Origin: Bolinopsis microptera
Lineage: Eukaryota; Ctenophora; Tentaculata; Lobata; Bolinopsidae
Reading direction: 5' to 3'
DNA length: 64,000 bases
NCBI RefSeq assembly: GCF_026151205.1
Contig: NC_087083.1
Span: forward strand, 6,426,460-6,490,459
Below, in pieces: positions 61,443 to 64,000 of the stretch. Position 1 is the first letter of the stretch, and the number at the start of each line of letters is the position of its first letter. A model generated the notes under the pieces. That model had not been told where the DNA came from and made no database searches. It was given only the letters and a program-made list of their open reading frames with translations. A program made the translations under genes and the position numbers.

Positions 61443-61901
61443 ACTGCAAAAAATATTGCAGGTGTAATTTTTAATCAACCCATCAAGACTAAGGGTAATT
61501 CTATTGTATTTCCGTTTTTTCATCGCGATTCACCCATGAGAATTTTCCAACTTGATAAATTATTATATATTTTATGAATTTATGGACTGAAATTTGGAGC
61601 AATGACTTTTTCTCTTATCATAAACTGTGACAAGGACCCAGAAAATATTTTAATGAACGTTAAAAAATCACATGCCATCAGGAACCCTCACATTCAGGAT
61701 TTCAAGAAGATACGGAGAAGTTAAGGAGAAAACTGGCGAAGAATCCTGCTGGGTGTAGACAACGAGTCTGTGATTACGTCACAAACCCACGAGTCACACA
61801 GGCTACAAACTAACAAACCCATGATTCTTAAAAGGAAACCCATTTCAACCATGACGACATTTCTGCTTGTTGTCGGGTATGAATTATTGTGCAAACTTGT
61901 T

Positions 61902-62006
61902 AACTCTTCTCAGTTCACCAGAGTGTAAACTCTTCTCAGTTCACCAGAGTGTAAACTCTTCTCAGTTCACCAGAGTGTAAACTCTTCCCAGTTCACCAGA
62001 GTGTAA
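61902..62006. repeat. 26-bp tandem repeat, four copies
   Basis: Units start AACTCTTCTCAGTTCACCAG; the fourth has one substitution (TCTTCCC). Near-identity suggests recent expansion. Confidence 0.95.
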
Positions 62007-62531
62007 AGTATTTTGAGTTATCTTGGATGCATTAGAAAAGGATGGATCTTCATTCTCCTTGCACTGTTAACTGTGCCCTCATTTTAACACTTGTAAAATA
62101 CCGAAAAACACCAGGTCATATAGTGTTACAAACCCTGCTAAGTACAACTATATCAATATGGAATATGGAAATGTCTTTCCCTCTAATTCTGGAAGCCTTG
62201 ATTAAGAGCTCCCAAATAGTTCCGACTTTTCTTAAGTCGCCGTACGGGATTAGCCTATCAAGCAGCTGATCAAACTGATCATCATCGATAAATAAAGGGT
62301 CGCAGTGGGCGAATGATATGTGGAAGTTTCCACCTCAATTAAAGTGGCCCAGCTGTGTTTTACTAATAAATATAATTTATAAATCCGGTGTTACTGGGGA
62401 GGACTAATACTCCAGTAGCAGGGAGGTGTTGAGTGTGCACTTCGATGTACAGAGTTTTTTGCTATTGAATCGGGTTAAATAGGTCATTGGTAACTCAAAT
62501 CACCGAGGGGGGAATTTTGTGTCGCTAGCCC

Positions 62532-63400
62532 CAACCCTGTGGAGCCACGCCCATATTTCATATCAGGTGCGTATATGGGAAATATGTATCTCAGCTTCTG
62601 AAGGTCTTAGAGACTCAAATTTGAGTTTAAAATGACCGCAATGCACATGTTTATATTAGTACTATGAAGGTCATGAAAGCCCAAAATGCTTATTTTTGGA
62701 AAAAATTCAGAAAAACCGATTTTCACTTGAGCGTGAGTAAAAAAATCTACTCTAGAAATTTAGTGAAAATCGAGTAAGCAGTTCAGTGTCTACAAGATTT
62801 CTAAACACAGGGTCCTCTGTTAGGTCATTCTGAATTAGAATTGATAAAGTAAGCAAATTCTATAAGTAGTTTCAACCCTGTGGAGCCACGCCCATATTTC
62901 ATATCAGGTGCGTATATGGGAAATATGTATCTCAGCTTCTGAAGGTCTTAGAGACTCAAACTTGAGTTTAAAATGACCGCAATGACCATGTTTATATTAG
63001 TACTATGAAGGTCATGAAAGCCCAAAATGCTTATTTTTGGAAAAAATTCAGAAAAACTGATTTTCACAAGCAAAAAATCTACTCTAGAAGTTAAGTGAAA
63101 TCGAGTGTAAAGTTCAGTGTCTACAACGTTTCTAAACATAGGATCCTTTGTAAGATCATTCTGAATCAGAATTGATTAGGTATGCAAATTCTATTAGTAG
63201 TTTTAACCCTAGGGTGCAAAACTCCTAAATTACCCCCAGGCGCAAATATATGACTTTTCTATCTCGGCTTCTGAACGTTGTAGGGGCCTCTCTTTGAGCT
63301 CAAACTAACTACAATGGCCACATTTATATACCGACTATAAAGCACAAAGCAACTTAGGGTCTATACAGCTTAGTTTTTAGAAATTCATTAAAAACTTTTT
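62532..63400. repeat. Direct repeats of about 340 bp, two close copies and one diverged
   Basis: Copy 1 starts at 62532 and copy 2 at 62873 (both CAACCCTGTGGAGCCACGCC), and they are about 90% identical. A third, strongly diverged copy starts near 63204 (AACCCTAGGGTGCAAAAC, then ATCTCGGCTTCTGAACG). Part of the motif also occurs at about 6393, so this is a dispersed family with local tandem copies. Confidence 0.85.
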
Positions 63401-63424
63401 TAACCTCCATGCATCATCCCTAGT

Positions 63425-63765
63425 CTCTACCCAGCTACCACCAGTGCGTTATGATTTTAGATCTTTCTAGCAACCTCTGATATGAATGCTACCTCTTCCT
63501 CTATCCAGCTACTATACCACCAATTCCAGCTGTTTTCACCTACTTCGGCTACTATCTCTTTAGCTACCACCAAGGTTCCTCCAACTTCTGCTATTTCTAG
63601 CAATCTTAGCTTAGGTTAGTGGACTACTTCTTGCCCTATCTAGCAACCATCAGAAAAATGTCCTCTTCCTTAATGAGCTGGAAATTGTTGGATGCAGCGG
63701 AGGTAGCACTCATATCAGAGGTTATAAGATCTAAAATTATAACGTATGGTGGTAGCTGGGTAGAG
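63425..63765. repeat. Foldback (long hairpin) element
   Basis: Arms of about 70 bp (63425-63495 and 63700-63765) are inverted copies, starting CTCTACCCAGCTACCACCA on the left and matching on the opposite strand on the right with about 85-90% identity. The 200-bp loop contains further CAGCTAC-type words in the same orientation as the left arm. No target duplication was identified. Confidence 0.7.
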
Positions 63766-64000
63766 TTGACCTGGAGTTAGCAGAAGGCAGCTAGAAGTAG
63801 ATTCTGCTACATGAGGTTGGATTCAAGTTGATTAGCCATAAAAGCCGAGCAGTACTGGAGAGAGCCCCAGAGAGGGAGCTGAAGGCAGCCTTCTGAAACT
63901 GAGTATTTTCGCAGTTATACCAAAATTAAAGTTAGGTGGTATGTGCTGCTCCATAAATGTTATCCTAATGTGTTTATGTTGAACGTTTTACTGTGCTGCA
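63766..64000. other. Non-coding end of window
   Basis: No ORF, repeat or splice-bounded exon seen. Confidence 0.4.

Larger units (their letters stand above)
60131..62531. other. Gene-poor stretch with small repeats
   Basis: Includes a short minus frame at 60396-60527 (LRGFSLEREDSSEAAMLFAV) that is coding-like but has no splice sites, a 15-bp-stem hairpin at 61403-61442 and a 26-bp tandem repeat at 61902-62006. Confidence 0.4.

Overview
The window is nuclear DNA from an animal (metazoan), probably an AT-rich, repeat-laden early-branching or marine invertebrate; I cannot name the species. The evidence is spliced genes with consensus GT/AG introns, an eIF2-alpha homologue, a TDRKH-like KH-domain gene, a short collagen gene, CR1/Jockey-type non-LTR retrotransposons, hAT- and piggyBac-like DNA elements, and an 18-kb satellite array. 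No bacterial or viral gene organisation is present.

Layout. (1) 1-3.5 kb: a small TA-flanked inverted-repeat element, then an eIF2-alpha coding sequence on the + strand. It has lost its start frame, carries an in-frame TGA and frameshifts, and is split by a reverse-oriented retrotransposon fragment encoding an ORF1-type protein. (2) 3.8-8.1 kb: a possible short exon, an uninterrupted 557-codon reverse transcriptase ORF, then exons of a TDRKH-like gene (N-terminal membrane anchor plus two KH modules, the first with a minisatellite in its variable loop). No Tudor exons were found. (3) 8.9-11.7 kb: two decayed reverse transcriptase pseudogenes on the minus strand. (4) 11.7-17.6 kb: gene-poor, with a CT-rich minisatellite. 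(5) 17.6-35.7 kb: a tandem satellite with a period of about 367 bp and roughly 46 monomers of several variants, interrupted by a 1.06-kb hAT-like non-autonomous element. (6) 35.7-64 kb: a reverse transcriptase fragment, then a minus-strand short-chain collagen gene. Its constant exons lie at 51.7, 51.4, 50.4 and 49.5 kb and its possible 5' exons near 58.7-60 kb. Downstream lie at least three related, phase-matched candidate terminal exons (44.2, 38.7 and 37.7 kb). Intron space holds a 2.65-kb piggyBac-like foldback element and many minisatellites.

The most interesting observation is the collagen locus. One constant exon ending in phase 2 is followed by several separate last exons. Each starts behind an AG in the matching phase, carries a shared [K/R]-[V/I]-x-Cys-Cys-Glu-Leu motif, and then diverges to its own stop codon. 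This looks like a set of alternative C-termini completing a dermatopontin-like cysteine module after a 21-triplet collagen helix.

Sequence quality matters here. Interior satellite monomers are full of single-base indels, while the last monomer, next to unique DNA, is nearly clean. This is what an imperfectly polished long-read assembly looks like, so single frameshifts should be read with caution.
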